Source: Chloroflexi bacterium CSP1-4 (GTDB taxonomy: Bacteria > Chloroflexota > Limnocylindria > Limnocylindrales > CSP1-4). From it: 64,000 bases of DNA. The DNA lies in contig LDXM01000009.1 of NCBI GenBank assembly GCA_001443375.1, forward strand, positions 1 through 64,000, in the 5' to 3' direction. Under the pieces are notes generated by a model. It worked only from the letters and a program-made list of their open reading frames with translations, ran no database searches and had not been told where the DNA came from. Shown one piece after another: positions 52,398 to 59,964 of the stretch. Numbering within the stretch: the first letter of the stretch is position 1; the number at the start of each line of letters is the position of its first letter. A program made the translations under genes and the position numbers.

Positions 52398-53294
52398 GTG
52401 GCGAAGGGACGCGCGGGACCCGGCGCCGACGACATGGCGCTCGAGGCCGCCGAACGAGCCGCGGCCGCGGAAGCGCAGCACGTCGTGGCAGGTCCGGCAC
52501 CCGCGGACGATACCGAGGCGCCGCCCGAGGACCTCGCGACGGCGACGCACCGGGCGCTCGCGGCGCTGCCCGGACGCTCACCACGGCTCGAGGTCTGCCC
52601 CTTCCTCCGCGCCGGCGAGGGCCCCAACACCGCGCCGGCCGATCGTCCGAACGCCGCACAGCACTGCTGGGCATTCGACGAGCCGCTCGTGCTGGGCCTC
52701 CGGCAGCAGGAGCTCGTGTGCCTCCGTATCGGTCACGGCCACTGCCCGCGCTTCGCCCGCGGAGAGGAGCGGGTCCGCCGCACGCTGGCCCCGGGCCTGG
52801 GACGTCGTCGCCGGCCGGCCCCCGCGGTGCTGCTGGCCGCCGGTCTGCTGGTCGGGGCGATCCTCGTGGCCGCGGGGGCGGTGAGCGGGGGGTTGTCCCT
52901 CCCGGGAGGGTCGGGTGTGGCTGCCGGTCCGACGCCATCGCCGAGCGCTCCACCGGCCACACCCGCGCCCACCCCCCAGCCGACCCTCGCGCCGACGCCG
53001 GCGATCGATCCGACGCCGACCCCGCCGCCCGAGCCGACGCCGACCCCGGCGCCGGTCCCGACCGCCTCGCCGGCCCCGAGCGTCGCGCTGCCAGCCGCAT
53101 GGCAGGGTCTGGCGGCCTGCCCGGCGCCCGATGACTGCTACGTCTACCGGGTCCAGAGGAACGACACGCTCTATGGCATCGCCGCGAAGTTCGGCACGAC
53201 ACTGAACGTCGTGCTCGACCTCAACCCGGCTATCAGCGATCCGAGCACCATCCACGTGGGCGACCAGATCAAGGTGCCGCCGCCCCCTGCCTGA
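52398..53294 (+). CDS. Membrane-anchored LysM-domain protein
   Basis: The protein has 298 residues. The N-terminal cytoplasmic part (1-130) has a four-Cys module: 'VCPFLRAGEG', 'AAQHCWAFDEP', 'ELVCLRIGHGHCPRF'. One transmembrane helix 'VLLAAGLLVGAILVAAGAV' follows, then an 80-residue Pro/Thr/Ala linker. A C-terminal LysM domain has 'YRVQRNDTLYGIAAKFGTTL' and 'GDQIKVPP' and would bind peptidoglycan outside the cell. GTG at 52398 has AGGAGG six nt upstream. It links a possible metal- or redox-sensing module inside to the wall outside. Confidence 0.82.
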   Translation: MAKGRAGPGADDMALEAAERAAAAEAQHVVAGPAPADDTEAPPEDLATATHRALAALPGRSPRLEVCPFLRAGEGPNTAPADRPNAAQHCWAFDEPLVLGLRQQELVCLRIGHGHCPRFARGEERVRRTLAPGLGRRRRPAPAVLLAAGLLVGAILVAAGAVSGGLSLPGGSGVAAGPTPSPSAPPATPAPTPQPTLAPTPAIDPTPTPPPEPTPTPAPVPTASPAPSVALPAAWQGLAACPAPDDCYVYRVQRNDTLYGIAAKFGTTLNVVLDLNPAISDPSTIHVGDQIKVPPPPA

Positions 53295-53450
53295 TCGGGC
53301 GGATCGACCGCGCCGGCGGCGACCGCACCGACTCGGCCATCGACGCCCCGGGCGACCGCCTGACGGTCGGTGGCGCCTGGACGATCCCGAACGTCCGCGG
53401 CGTCCAGGAGGCCGATGTCTTGGGCCGTCAACACCCGTGCAGAAACGGGC

Positions 53451-53478
53451 TTGACGCGACCCCTGCGCGGTGTAAGAT
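53451..53478 (+). promoter_or_regulatory. mraZ: Promoter of the mraZ cluster
   Basis: TTGACG (-35) and TAAGAT (-10) are separated by 16 bp. This is the best sigma-70-type promoter in the window. It would start transcription near 53485, just before the MraZ-type repeats. Confidence 0.65.
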
Positions 53479-53487
53479 GCCGTCCAC

Positions 53488-53523
53488 GTGGCGCAAAGTG
53501 GCGCGAAGTGGGGAACTGGGGTG
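53488..53523 (+). promoter_or_regulatory. MraZ operator repeats
   Basis: GTGGCG (53488), GTGGCG (53498) and GTGGGG (53508) are spaced exactly 10 bp apart, followed by TGGGGTG at 53517. MraZ is known to bind three or four such GTGG-type direct repeats with 10-bp phasing upstream of its own gene. Their place at the start of the transcript fits repression. Confidence 0.7.
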
Positions 53524-53621
53524 AATGTCGGGTGGGAAACCCGGTCCGCCGGCCCTCGAATGGGGGCCGGCGGCCGACCCGACCGTCGCCCCGACCTCGG
53601 CAATCGTGAGGCGCAAGCAGG

Positions 53622-54050
53622 GTGTTCACCGGCGAGTACCGACACACGGTCGACGGGAAGGGCCGCATCGCGGTCCCGGCCCGCTTCCGGTCGAAGCTCG
53701 ACGGCGGCGCCTTCGTCTCGCGCTGGATCGACGGCTGCCTGGGCATCTTCCCGCGGGACGTCTTCGAGGAGCTGGCGGACCGCGTGGCCGCCAAGCCGGT
53801 CACGGACGCAGGTGCCCGCACCTTCTCGCGCTTCGTCTTCTCGGGGGCCTTCGAGGTCGAACTCGATGGCCAGGGTCGGGTGGTCGTGCCGCCCGGTCTC
53901 CGGGAGTGGGCGGGCCTGGAAGGGGAGACCGTGGTGGTGGGATCGCGCGACCACATCGAGCTGTGGGAACCCCGCAAGTGGGCGGCCTACAGCGAGGCGA
54001 TGACCTCGCCCGATGTCCTCGCCGAGCACCTCCAGGGCCTCGGCATCTAG
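53622..54050 (+). CDS. mraZ: Transcriptional regulator MraZ
   Basis: The protein has 142 residues with two AbrB-like repeats: 'GEYRHTVDGKGRIAVPARFR' and 'ELDGQGRVVVPPGLREWAG', each with the DxxGR motif. MraZ is an oligomeric DNA-binding protein that controls the division and wall cluster by binding repeats like those just upstream. The start is GTG at 53622, which gives the normal MFTGEY beginning. Confidence 0.95.
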   Translation: MFTGEYRHTVDGKGRIAVPARFRSKLDGGAFVSRWIDGCLGIFPRDVFEELADRVAAKPVTDAGARTFSRFVFSGAFEVELDGQGRVVVPPGLREWAGLEGETVVVGSRDHIELWEPRKWAAYSEAMTSPDVLAEHLQGLGI

Positions 54051-54093
54051 CGGACCAGACGCGTCTTCAGGGTCCGGACGGATCCGCAGCTCG

Positions 54094-55050
54094 GTGGTGG
54101 CAAGGCCGGAAGCAGGGCACCAGCCCGTGATGGTGGAGGAAGTCATGCAGGCTCTCTCGCCCGTCCCGGGCAGCCTCCAGGTCGATGCCACCCTTGGCGG
54201 CGGAGGGCACGCCGTCCGGATCCTGGAGGCGAATGCGCCTGATGGCCGCCTGCTCGGCCTGGATGCCGATCAGGCGGCCATCGCCAGGTGCGCCGTCCGC
54301 CTTGCGTCGTTCGGGGAGCGCGCGGTCCTGCGTCAGGCGAACTTCGAGGAGCTCGCCGGGCTCGCCCCGGCGGCCGGCTTCGAGCGCGTCGATGGGGTCC
54401 TCTTCGACCTCGGGCTGAGCTCCTTCCAGCTCGCCGACGAGGAGCGCGGCTTCAGCTTCCGCGCCGAGGGACCGCTCGACCTGCGCTTCGATCCGACCCG
54501 CGGCCGGCCGGCCAGCGCGTTGCTCGAGGAGCTCGACGAACGCGAGCTGGCCCGGGTCCTGCGAGCCCACGGCGAGGAGCCCTTCGCCGGGCGCATCGCC
54601 CGCGCCATCGTCGCCGAGCGCGAGCGTGGACCGATCGCCAGCGCAGCCCGACTGGGCGCTCTCGTCGAGCGCGTCGTCCCCACGCCGCGCGGGGGACGAC
54701 GTCGTACGCATCCCGCCACGCGGACGTTCCAGGCCCTGCGTATCGCGGTCAACCGCGAGCTCGAGGTGCTGCCGGCGGCCCTGGCCGCGGCCGTGGACCT
54801 GCTGCGCCCGGGAGGCCGGCTGGTCGTGCTCGCGTACCACTCACTCGAGGACCGCATCGTCAAGCGTTTCGTCGCGGCCGAGCGGCGCGGATGCGTCTGC
54901 CCGCCGGTGCTGCCGGTCTGCGTCTGCGGGCACTCGGCGCGGCTCCGCCCCATCGGTCCCAGCCCGGCCTTCCCCACGGCCGAGGAGGTGGCCCACAACC
55001 CTCGCGCCCGGAGCGCCCGCCTGCGGGCCGCCGAGCGCCTGGCCGCTTGA
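54094..55050 (+). CDS. rsmH: 16S rRNA m4C1402 methyltransferase RsmH
   Basis: The protein has 318 residues. 'GHQPVMVEEVMQALSPVPG' at the N-terminus, SAM-binding 'VDATLGGGGHAVRIL', 'LGLDADQAAI', 'VDGVLFDLGLSSFQLADEER', 'THPATRTFQALRIAVNREL' and 'LAYHSLEDRIVKRF' are all typical of RsmH (MraW). It methylates C1402 of 16S rRNA with SAM. GTG at 54094 or 54097 is the start since the HxPVM motif must be included; no strong ribosome-binding site is seen. Confidence 0.95.
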   Translation: MVARPEAGHQPVMVEEVMQALSPVPGSLQVDATLGGGGHAVRILEANAPDGRLLGLDADQAAIARCAVRLASFGERAVLRQANFEELAGLAPAAGFERVDGVLFDLGLSSFQLADEERGFSFRAEGPLDLRFDPTRGRPASALLEELDERELARVLRAHGEEPFAGRIARAIVAERERGPIASAARLGALVERVVPTPRGGRRRTHPATRTFQALRIAVNRELEVLPAALAAAVDLLRPGGRLVVLAYHSLEDRIVKRFVAAERRGCVCPPVLPVCVCGHSARLRPIGPSPAFPTAEEVAHNPRARSARLRAAERLAA

Positions 55051-55143
55051 GCCGCCGCATCGACCGAGATCAGCGCGGCCACTCCACCACGAGCCACTCA
55101 GGAGCAGCAGCCCGGGAGTACCGGCCCAGAGGAGGGACCGAAC

Positions 55144-55350
55144 GTGAGCCGACACCAATCCCGCCGCCGCCGAACGTATGGGCGACGACAGCACGAACTG
55201 CATGAGCGCCGTATCGACCGCGGCACGTGGGACATGTCCGACGACGCCCGCGGTACCCGGCTCGACGGCGCCGACGACGGCTTCGGCTCGGGTTCGCCGT
55301 TGTACGACCTGCTCTCGCCCCGCCTCCGCTTCGCCGAAGGCCGCGGGTGA
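55144..55350 (+). CDS. Small basic/acidic protein between rsmH and ftsL, unknown
   Basis: The protein has 68 residues and I do not recognise it. The first 25 are very basic ('SRHQSRRRRTYGRRQHELHE'), the rest acidic and Gly/Ser-rich, ending 'SPLYDLLSPRLRFAEGRG'. AGGAGGG lies eight nt before the GTG start, one of the best ribosome-binding sites in the window. Its stop overlaps the ftsL-like ATG (TGATG), so at the least its translation would couple to ftsL. No membrane helix. It may be a lineage-specific division protein or a translated leader. Confidence 0.6.
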   Translation: MSRHQSRRRRTYGRRQHELHERRIDRGTWDMSDDARGTRLDGADDGFGSGSPLYDLLSPRLRFAEGRG

Positions 55351-55700
55351 TGGCCGTCTACGAGGGCGCCCGCCGCATCGCACGGCCGCTGGTCCCGCCG
55401 CGCCGCCAGCGGACGGTCCGGGTTCGGGCACGCCGCGGCACCAGCCGCGTCGGCCTGACGCTGGCGGCGATCCTCGTCGTCTTCCTGCTGGCCCTCTTCT
55501 ACCTGACCCAGACGCTGGGCGTGGCAGCGCTCAACTACGACATCGACACACTTATCGCCGAGCGCAGTGCGATCGAGCAGCAGCTCCAGTCGGTCGCAGG
55601 CGACATCGCGCGCTGGGGCGCCGAGCCGGCCATCATCAAGGGCGCCCAGCAGGCCGGTCTCGACCGGCTCGGTGACGGCGTCCGCATCCCCGCTCGCTGA
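55350..55700 (+). CDS. FtsL-like septum protein
   Basis: The protein has 116 residues in the standard FtsL position. The topology is bitopic: a basic cytoplasmic N-terminus of about 40 residues, one transmembrane helix 'VGLTLAAILVVFLLALFYLT', and an extracytoplasmic coiled coil 'IDTLIAERSAIEQQLQSVAG'. FtsL, with FtsB and FtsQ, activates the FtsWI synthase at the septum. FtsL sequences diverge strongly, so the call rests on position, topology and length. Confidence 0.75.
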   Translation: MAVYEGARRIARPLVPPRRQRTVRVRARRGTSRVGLTLAAILVVFLLALFYLTQTLGVAALNYDIDTLIAERSAIEQQLQSVAGDIARWGAEPAIIKGAQQAGLDRLGDGVRIPAR

Positions 55701-55707
55701 TCGAACG

Positions 55708-57513
55708 ATGCTGGGTCGGACCGACCGGCGCCCCCGCCTCGTCATCCTCCTGGTCTTCGTCGTGCTGGGGGCCGCGGCCCTGGGAGCGCGGCTCGCCTAC
55801 TGGCAGGTCGTGCGTGGCGCCGAGCTGCGCGACGACGCCTTGGCGCAGCTCGAGCGGGCGATCAAGGTGCCGGTCCAGCGCGGCGAGATCTACGATCGCT
55901 CGGGCACCATCGTGCTGGCCACCACCGGCTACCGCGACCTGCTGGCAGCCTATCCCAAGCGGATCCCGGCAGCGGACAAGGCCGCCGTCGCCGATGAGCT
56001 GGTGGCCATCCTCGACCTGGAGGGAGCGGCGGCGGAGAAGCTGCGCACGACGATCGGCGGCGCTGCCGAGTACGCGGTCCTGGCGCAGCTCCTCACGCAG
56101 GGCCAGAGCGAGGATGTCAGCGCCGGCCTGGCCGACGGGCGACTGCTGGGCCTGGAGCTCGACCCACAGCCGATCCGCATCTATCCCAGCCAGGGCGGGG
56201 CCCCGGCGACCACGCTGGCCAGCCAGCTGCTGGGCTTCACGAACCGCGAAGGCGAGGGCCAGTACGGCATCGAGCAGCGCTACCAGGACCTGCTGGCGGG
56301 CCGCCCGCGCATCGTCACCGCGCTGCGGGACGTGGCCGGCCGGCCGATCGCCGACTCGGAGCGCGCGGTGGACACCGGCGCGCCGGGTGCCGACCTCGTC
56401 CTGACCATCGATGCCGGTCTGCAGCTCCAGCTCGAGAAGGAGCTGTATGCCGCCTGGGTGGCGGACCGGGCCCAGACGGTCAGCGCCGTGGTCATGGACC
56501 CCCAGACCGGCGAGATCCTGGCCTGGGCGAGCGTGCCCGGCTACGACGCGAACGAGTACCAGCGCGTGGCGAAGGAGGATCCGGGGCTCTTCCTGGACCC
56601 GGTCGTGGGCGCCGTCTACGAACCCGGCTCGGTCATGAAGATGTACGTCGCAGCGGCCGCCTACGAAGCGGACGTGGTGACCCCGCAGACTCGCATCAAC
56701 GACAGCGGCAGCCTGCGCATCGGCCGTTCGACGATCTGGGACAGTGACAAGCGCGCCATGGGCCGGATGGCCTTCGAGGACGGCATCGCCTACTCGCGCA
56801 ACATCGTCGCCGCGCGCGTGGCGCGCATGCTGGGCCCCGATGTGCGCTCGGCGGCGGCGTCGCTCTACGACATCTGGGCGCGGCTGGGCATCGGCCGCGC
56901 CACCGGCGTGGACACGTCGGGCGAGCTGCCCGGCCTGGTGGTCGACCCGGCCGTCAAACGGTGGGCGGAGATCGACCTGGCCAACCGGAGCTTCGGCCAG
57001 GGCGTGGCCGTGACGCAGCTGCAGCTGGCCACGTCCTTCTCGACCATGGTCAACGGCGGCTACCGGGTGACCCCGTACCTCGTGGACGGCATCGGCGGAG
57101 AGCGCCTCGAGCGGCCGCCGGCCGAGCCGGTCATCGACGCGCAGCTGTCGGCCGAGCTGACCGACCTCATGACGCACGTCGTGACCAGCGTCCCGTGGTA
57201 CGCCGAGGGCACGCTCATCCCCGGCTACGCGGTCGGCGGCAAGACCGGCACGGCCCAGATCTGGGATGGCGAGCGCCAGGACTGGATGCCCCTGACATTC
57301 AACTTCAGCTTCGTCGGCTTCGTCGGGCAGGACGGGCCGGACGCGGTCATCGCCGTGCGCATCGGCGACACGCGGCCGAAGGTCATCCGGCAGGGTGAGC
57401 TCAAGCTCAGCATCACGTCGTTTGAGCTCTTCCGGCGCATCGCGCTCGACACCATCGACGTCCTCGGCATCCCGCCGGCCGAGGCGTCGCGCCGCGATGA
57501 CCTGGGGCGTTGA
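55708..57513 (+). CDS. Class B penicillin-binding protein (FtsI/PBP2-type transpeptidase)
   Basis: The protein has 601 residues. N-terminal transmembrane helix 'VILLVFVVLGAAALGARLAY', a dimerisation/pedestal domain (about 45-225) with 'RGEIYDRSGTIVLA', and a transpeptidase domain with the catalytic Ser in 'EPGSVMKMY' (SxxK), 'SRN' in 'YSRNIVAA' (SxN) and 'GGKTGTAQ' (KTG). It crosslinks septal peptidoglycan and partners FtsW, encoded in the same cluster. The ATG lies 7 bp after ftsL. It ends inside murF; murE is not found between them. Confidence 0.93.
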   Translation: MLGRTDRRPRLVILLVFVVLGAAALGARLAYWQVVRGAELRDDALAQLERAIKVPVQRGEIYDRSGTIVLATTGYRDLLAAYPKRIPAADKAAVADELVAILDLEGAAAEKLRTTIGGAAEYAVLAQLLTQGQSEDVSAGLADGRLLGLELDPQPIRIYPSQGGAPATTLASQLLGFTNREGEGQYGIEQRYQDLLAGRPRIVTALRDVAGRPIADSERAVDTGAPGADLVLTIDAGLQLQLEKELYAAWVADRAQTVSAVVMDPQTGEILAWASVPGYDANEYQRVAKEDPGLFLDPVVGAVYEPGSVMKMYVAAAAYEADVVTPQTRINDSGSLRIGRSTIWDSDKRAMGRMAFEDGIAYSRNIVAARVARMLGPDVRSAAASLYDIWARLGIGRATGVDTSGELPGLVVDPAVKRWAEIDLANRSFGQGVAVTQLQLATSFSTMVNGGYRVTPYLVDGIGGERLERPPAEPVIDAQLSAELTDLMTHVVTSVPWYAEGTLIPGYAVGGKTGTAQIWDGERQDWMPLTFNFSFVGFVGQDGPDAVIAVRIGDTRPKVIRQGELKLSITSFELFRRIALDTIDVLGIPPAEASRRDDLGR

Positions 57514-58987
57514 GGCGGCCGTGCGAGAATGGCCCACGATCGTGAATGACGCGCCGAGCCCGCCGCCCATCGCGCCGGGCGTGCCCGCGCTCGATGCGCG
57601 CGAGCTGGCCGCAGCGGTGGGTGGGACGCTCCTGCGGTCCTCCGCGCGGCCGATCCGCGGCGCAGCCGTGGACTCGCGACGGGTCAGCCCCGGCAACGTC
57701 TTCTTCGCCCTCCCCGGCGAGCGCACCGACGGCCATCGCTTCCTTGCCCAGGCCGCCGCCGCGGGTGCCGCCGCGCTCGTCGTCAGCGAGCCGCTCGATA
57801 CGGCCGGGCTCGACGCTCTGGGCGACGTGACCGTCGTGCAGGTCGCGGCCGGGCTGACCGCCCTGCACGCGCTGGCCGCGGCGTGGCGTGCGCGCTTTTC
57901 GCCGCTCGTGGTCGGCATCACGGGCTCCTACGCCAAGACGTCCACGAAAGAGGCGGTCGCGGTCGTCCTTGCTGCGGACCGCCCGACGCTCAAGAGCGAG
58001 GGCAACGAGAACAACGAGATCGGACTCCCGCTCACCCTGCTGCGCCTGGGTCCCGAGCACCAGGCGGTCGTGCTCGAGATGGGCATGTACATCGAGGGCG
58101 ACATCGCCACCCTGGCCGCGCTCGCTCGCCCACGCATCGGTGTGGTCACGGCGGTGAGCGGCATCCACCTCGAGCGTGCCGGCTCGCTCGCGACCATCGA
58201 GTTCGAGAAGGGCCGGCTGGTCGAGGTCCTGCCCCGCGACGGCGCGGCGATCCTCAACGCCGATGACCCGGCCGTGCGGCGCATGGCCGCCCGCACCAGC
58301 GCAGCGGTCACGACCTACGGCTTCGCGGAGGACGCGGACGTGGCCGCGGAGGCCGTCGAGTCGCTGGGCGGGGAGGGGATGCGCTTCGTCCTCCGCACCC
58401 GCGGCCGGCGCACCCCCGTGCGGACCCCGGCCCTGGGCCGGCTCGCCGTGCACAACGCGCTGGCCGCGGCAGCGGTCGGGCTCGCCGTGGGCATGACCCC
58501 CAAGGCCATCGCCGCTGCGCTCGGCCGCGGCTTCAGCTCGCCGCACCGGACGACGCTGCTCGACGCGGGACCGTGGCGGGTCCTCGACGACAGCTACAAC
58601 GCCGGGCCGGAGACGATGGCCGCGGCGCTCGACCTGCTGGCCACGCTGCCCGGCCGGCGCGTGGCGGTCCTGGGCGAGATGCTCGAGCTGGGCCAGGCCT
58701 CGAAGGCGGCCCATCGCGCCGTCGGCGCACGGGCCGCCGGCGTGGCAACGCTGCTCGTCGCCGTCGGCCGGGGTGGCCGGGGCATCGCCGCCGGGGCGCG
58801 CGCGGCCGGCCTGGCCCCGGCAGCGGCCTTCGAGACGGCAGACGCCGACGCGGCGCTGGGAACGCTCCTCCCGCTCCTGGCGGCCGGCGACGTCGTGCTC
58901 GTCAAGGGCTCGCGGGGCGTCGCCCTCGACCGGCTCGTGGATCGTCTCGTGGCCATCGGTCGGTCCGGGCACGGTGCTCGCGCGTGA
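57497..58987 (+). CDS. murF: UDP-MurNAc-tripeptide:D-Ala-D-Ala ligase MurF
   Basis: The protein has 496 residues. 'DSRRVSPGNVFFALPG' is the Mur N-terminal motif, 'GNENNEIGLPLTLLRL' is specific to MurF, and 'VLDDSYNAGPETMAAALDLL' is the C-terminal ligase motif. It adds D-Ala-D-Ala to the UDP-MurNAc peptide. The P-loop reads GSYAKTSTK: the Gly before the catalytic Lys is Ala146, an unusual change. The ATG at 57497 overlaps the pbp gene by 17 nt; GTG at 57521 or 57542 are alternatives, because the first 30 residues are not part of the family. Confidence 0.92.
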   Translation: MTWGVEAAVREWPTIVNDAPSPPPIAPGVPALDARELAAAVGGTLLRSSARPIRGAAVDSRRVSPGNVFFALPGERTDGHRFLAQAAAAGAAALVVSEPLDTAGLDALGDVTVVQVAAGLTALHALAAAWRARFSPLVVGITGSYAKTSTKEAVAVVLAADRPTLKSEGNENNEIGLPLTLLRLGPEHQAVVLEMGMYIEGDIATLAALARPRIGVVTAVSGIHLERAGSLATIEFEKGRLVEVLPRDGAAILNADDPAVRRMAARTSAAVTTYGFAEDADVAAEAVESLGGEGMRFVLRTRGRRTPVRTPALGRLAVHNALAAAAVGLAVGMTPKAIAAALGRGFSSPHRTTLLDAGPWRVLDDSYNAGPETMAAALDLLATLPGRRVAVLGEMLELGQASKAAHRAVGARAAGVATLLVAVGRGGRGIAAGARAAGLAPAAAFETADADAALGTLLPLLAAGDVVLVKGSRGVALDRLVDRLVAIGRSGHGARA

Positions 58988-59964
58988 ACGTCCTCGCCGT
59001 GCAGGGCATCCTGCTCGCCTTCGCCCTCGTCGTCCTGCTCATGCGCCCGTACCTGGGCGTGCTGCGCCGGCTCGGCTTCGGCAAGCGCATCCGCATCGAG
59101 GGACCGGAGGCGCACTACACCAAGGAGGGCACGCCCACGATGGGCGGCCTCCTCATCATCGCCGTCGTCATCGGTCTGGCGCTGGCCCTCGATCTCGTCG
59201 ACGCCTCGACCTTCGCGCCCCTTGCGGCGCTCGGCCTGGTCGGCCTCCTGGGCGCCGCGGACGACTACCTCAACGCCAAGACCGGCGACGGCATCCGCGG
59301 CCGCCAGAAGATGCTGTGGCTGACCGTGGTGGCCATCTTCGCCGCGCAGCAGATCCAGCGCACCTACGCCATCGACGCGGTGGCCGTGCCGTTCATCGGC
59401 GCGGTGCAGATCGAGCCGTTTGCCTACGTCGCCTTCGCGGCCTTCGCCATCATCGCCGCGAGCAACGGCGTGAACATCACCGACGGGCTGGACGGGCTGG
59501 CAGGCGGCACGCTCATCTTCGCCTTCGTGGCCTACCTGGTCATCGCCGCCCTCAACGTGCCCTTCGCGCAGCCCAACCTGGCCGTCCTGTGCGCGCTGAT
59601 CATCGGCGCCCTGCTGGGCTTTCTCTGGTTCAACGTGCACCCCGCGCAGGTCTTCATGGGCGACTCGGGGTCGCTCGCCCTGGGGGCCGCGCTGGCCGTC
59701 ACCGCGCTCATCGCCGGCCAGATCCTCATCCTGCCTCTGATCGGCATCATCTTCGTGGCCGAGACGGCCTCGGTCATCCTGCAGATCGCCTTCTATCGCG
59801 TCAGCGGCGGTCGCCGCCTGTTCCGCATGAGCCCGCTGCACCATCACTTCGAGCTGGGCGGCTGGGACGAGGAGAAGATCACCATGCGCTTCTGGATCGT
59901 GGGCCTGCTGGCCGCGATGCTCGGCGTGGTGCTCTTCCTGGCCACCGTGGACCGGCTGGCATGA
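58984..59964 (+). CDS. mraY: Phospho-MurNAc-pentapeptide transferase MraY
   Basis: The protein has 326 residues and about ten transmembrane helices. Signatures: 'EAHYTKEGTPTMGGLLII', 'LGAADDYLNAKTGDGIRGRQ' with the catalytic Asp pair, 'NGVNITDGLDGLAGG', 'HPAQVFMGDSGSLALGAAL', and 'SPLHHHFELGGWDEEKI'. It makes lipid I from UDP-MurNAc-pentapeptide and undecaprenyl phosphate. The GTG start overlaps the murF stop (GTGA). Confidence 0.96.
   Translation: MNVLAVQGILLAFALVVLLMRPYLGVLRRLGFGKRIRIEGPEAHYTKEGTPTMGGLLIIAVVIGLALALDLVDASTFAPLAALGLVGLLGAADDYLNAKTGDGIRGRQKMLWLTVVAIFAAQQIQRTYAIDAVAVPFIGAVQIEPFAYVAFAAFAIIAASNGVNITDGLDGLAGGTLIFAFVAYLVIAALNVPFAQPNLAVLCALIIGALLGFLWFNVHPAQVFMGDSGSLALGAALAVTALIAGQILILPLIGIIFVAETASVILQIAFYRVSGGRRLFRMSPLHHHFELGGWDEEKITMRFWIVGLLAAMLGVVLFLATVDRLA

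Larger units (their letters stand above)
53295..53621. other. Leader region of the division and cell-wall cluster
   Basis: This 327-bp gap has no gene. It contains the promoter at 53451-53478 and the MraZ-type repeats at 53488-53523; nothing is seen in the first 150 bp. Confidence 0.6.

Noticed and set aside
53489-53515. GCGCAAAG in the mraZ leader as a further parS-like copy
   Set aside because: It is part of the 10-bp MraZ repeats; the other half of the palindrome is absent.
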